Source: Acidobacteriota bacterium (lineage in GTDB: Bacteria; Acidobacteriota; Thermoanaerobaculia; Multivoradales; SZUA-115). From it: a stretch of DNA of 64,000 nt. Both the position numbers and the translations under genes were made by a program. The notes under the pieces were generated by a model. That model was given only the letters and a program-made list of their open reading frames with translations. It was not told the origin of the DNA and ran no database searches. The DNA is taken from NCBI GenBank assembly GCA_024277255.1, contig JAJRVQ010000134.1:248001-312000 (forward strand). The letters run 5' to 3'. Below are positions 63,683 through 64,000 of this stretch, one piece after another. Numbering within the stretch: position 1 is the stretch's first letter; each line of letters starts with the position of its first letter.

Positions 63683-64000
63683 ATGCAAGCGCTGATTATC
63701 GAAGGCAGTACTCGCTCCCCTGCAAGCACCATGGCCCATGTGCAGGCGCTGGCCTCGGCACAGCCCAAAGAGACGCACCACGACATCGTCGCCCTGCGCG
63801 ATCTAGCCCTGCCGCTGTTCGAGGATCATCGCGTCGACTGGAGTTGGTCTCGCAGTCAACCGTTGGAGAGTCTGTACCAACAGATGCAAGCGGCCGACGT
63901 GATCCTCCTCGCCACACCTCTCTATTGGTACAACGTCTCCCATCTGATGAAGAACTTCCTCGACCACTGGAGCTATCTTCTACGCCATCCAGATAGGCCT
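63683..64000 (+). CDS. NADPH-dependent FMN reductase family protein, 3' end outside window
   Basis: Open from ATG 63683 (GAGGAAAACG upstream) to the window edge, 106 residues. The N-terminus MQALIIEGSTRSPASTMAHV has the flavodoxin-fold phosphate loop (G-S-x-R). ADVILLATPLYWYNVSHLMK is the second flavin-binding signature, followed by NFLDHW as in the FMN reductase/NAD(P)H quinone reductase group. It is a cytoplasmic flavoprotein. Confidence 0.85.
   Translation, partial: MQALIIEGSTRSPASTMAHVQALASAQPKETHHDIVALRDLALPLFEDHRVDWSWSRSQPLESLYQQMQAADVILLATPLYWYNVSHLMKNFLDHWSYLLRHPDRP

Overview
The window is 64 kb of GC-rich, densely coding bacterial chromosome. No rRNA, tRNA, CRISPR array, phage gene or transposase was seen. 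Several contents fit Acidobacteriota, possibly a Thermoanaerobaculia-like lineage: a secreted alpha-2-macroglobulin carrying a carboxypeptidase-regulatory domain, S9 peptidase lipoproteins, a large Bat/MoxR operon, proline-rich DUF4870 proteins and a standalone lysine-ketoglutarate-reductase-like protein. That placement is inferred from gene content and not demonstrated.

Layout. 1-2260: a CHAT-domain (caspase-like) protein running off the left edge, divergent from a degenerate nucleotidyltransferase-like gene. 2270-5323: copper export (CopA) and its CsoR repressor, with a readable CsoR-type operator inside the promoter. 5378-12214: an envelope M23 peptidase, SecA, then a same-strand run of XRE regulator, TPR protein and secreted protein. 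12216-16569 (minus): the operon scpA-scpB-rluB-hisC-cmk. 16868-25151: S9 peptidase, MoaD-like protein with an Asp-box propeller, molybdopterin oxidoreductase, periplasmic binding lipoprotein, an alkyltransferase-like DNA repair protein and an SDR reductase. 25193-32240: DUF4870 protein, phosphodiesterase-TPR lipoprotein, acyl-CoA dehydrogenase, metallophosphoesterase, a selenoprotein with an in-frame UGA, and an LKR-like dehydrogenase.

32345-44219 is a ten-gene Bat (aerotolerance-type) operon. It holds a TlpA-BatD fusion, MoxR, a DUF58 protein, a TPR/SurA-like protein, a DUF4381-like protein and BatA to BatE, mostly packed with overlapping or abutting ends. 44251-49310 holds DinB, DJ-1/PfpI, a 56-residue small protein, PlsC and an XPB helicase with its Bax1/DUF790 nuclease partner.

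49578-54689 is the most unusual block. A small protein with two copies of a Gly-Gly-Gly...Cys...PTPITP module is closed by a strong terminator. It is followed by a lyase-like protein and a kinase-LanC protein whose zinc site is Cys-Cys-Cys. I read this as a split lanthipeptide-synthetase-like system with a candidate substrate gene. A MerR regulator and a free copy of its C-terminal domain lie next to it. The window ends with an OPT transporter, the mosaic macroglobulin (three pseudopilin-like repeats inserted), a Cys-rich secreted miniprotein and the start of an FMN reductase.

Two families of short dispersed repeats recur, one built on CAACAGGTGCCACC and one on GTGGCTCAGTTTGC. One array of the first either lies upstream of copA or is translated as its N-terminus. 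At least two genes look leaderless.
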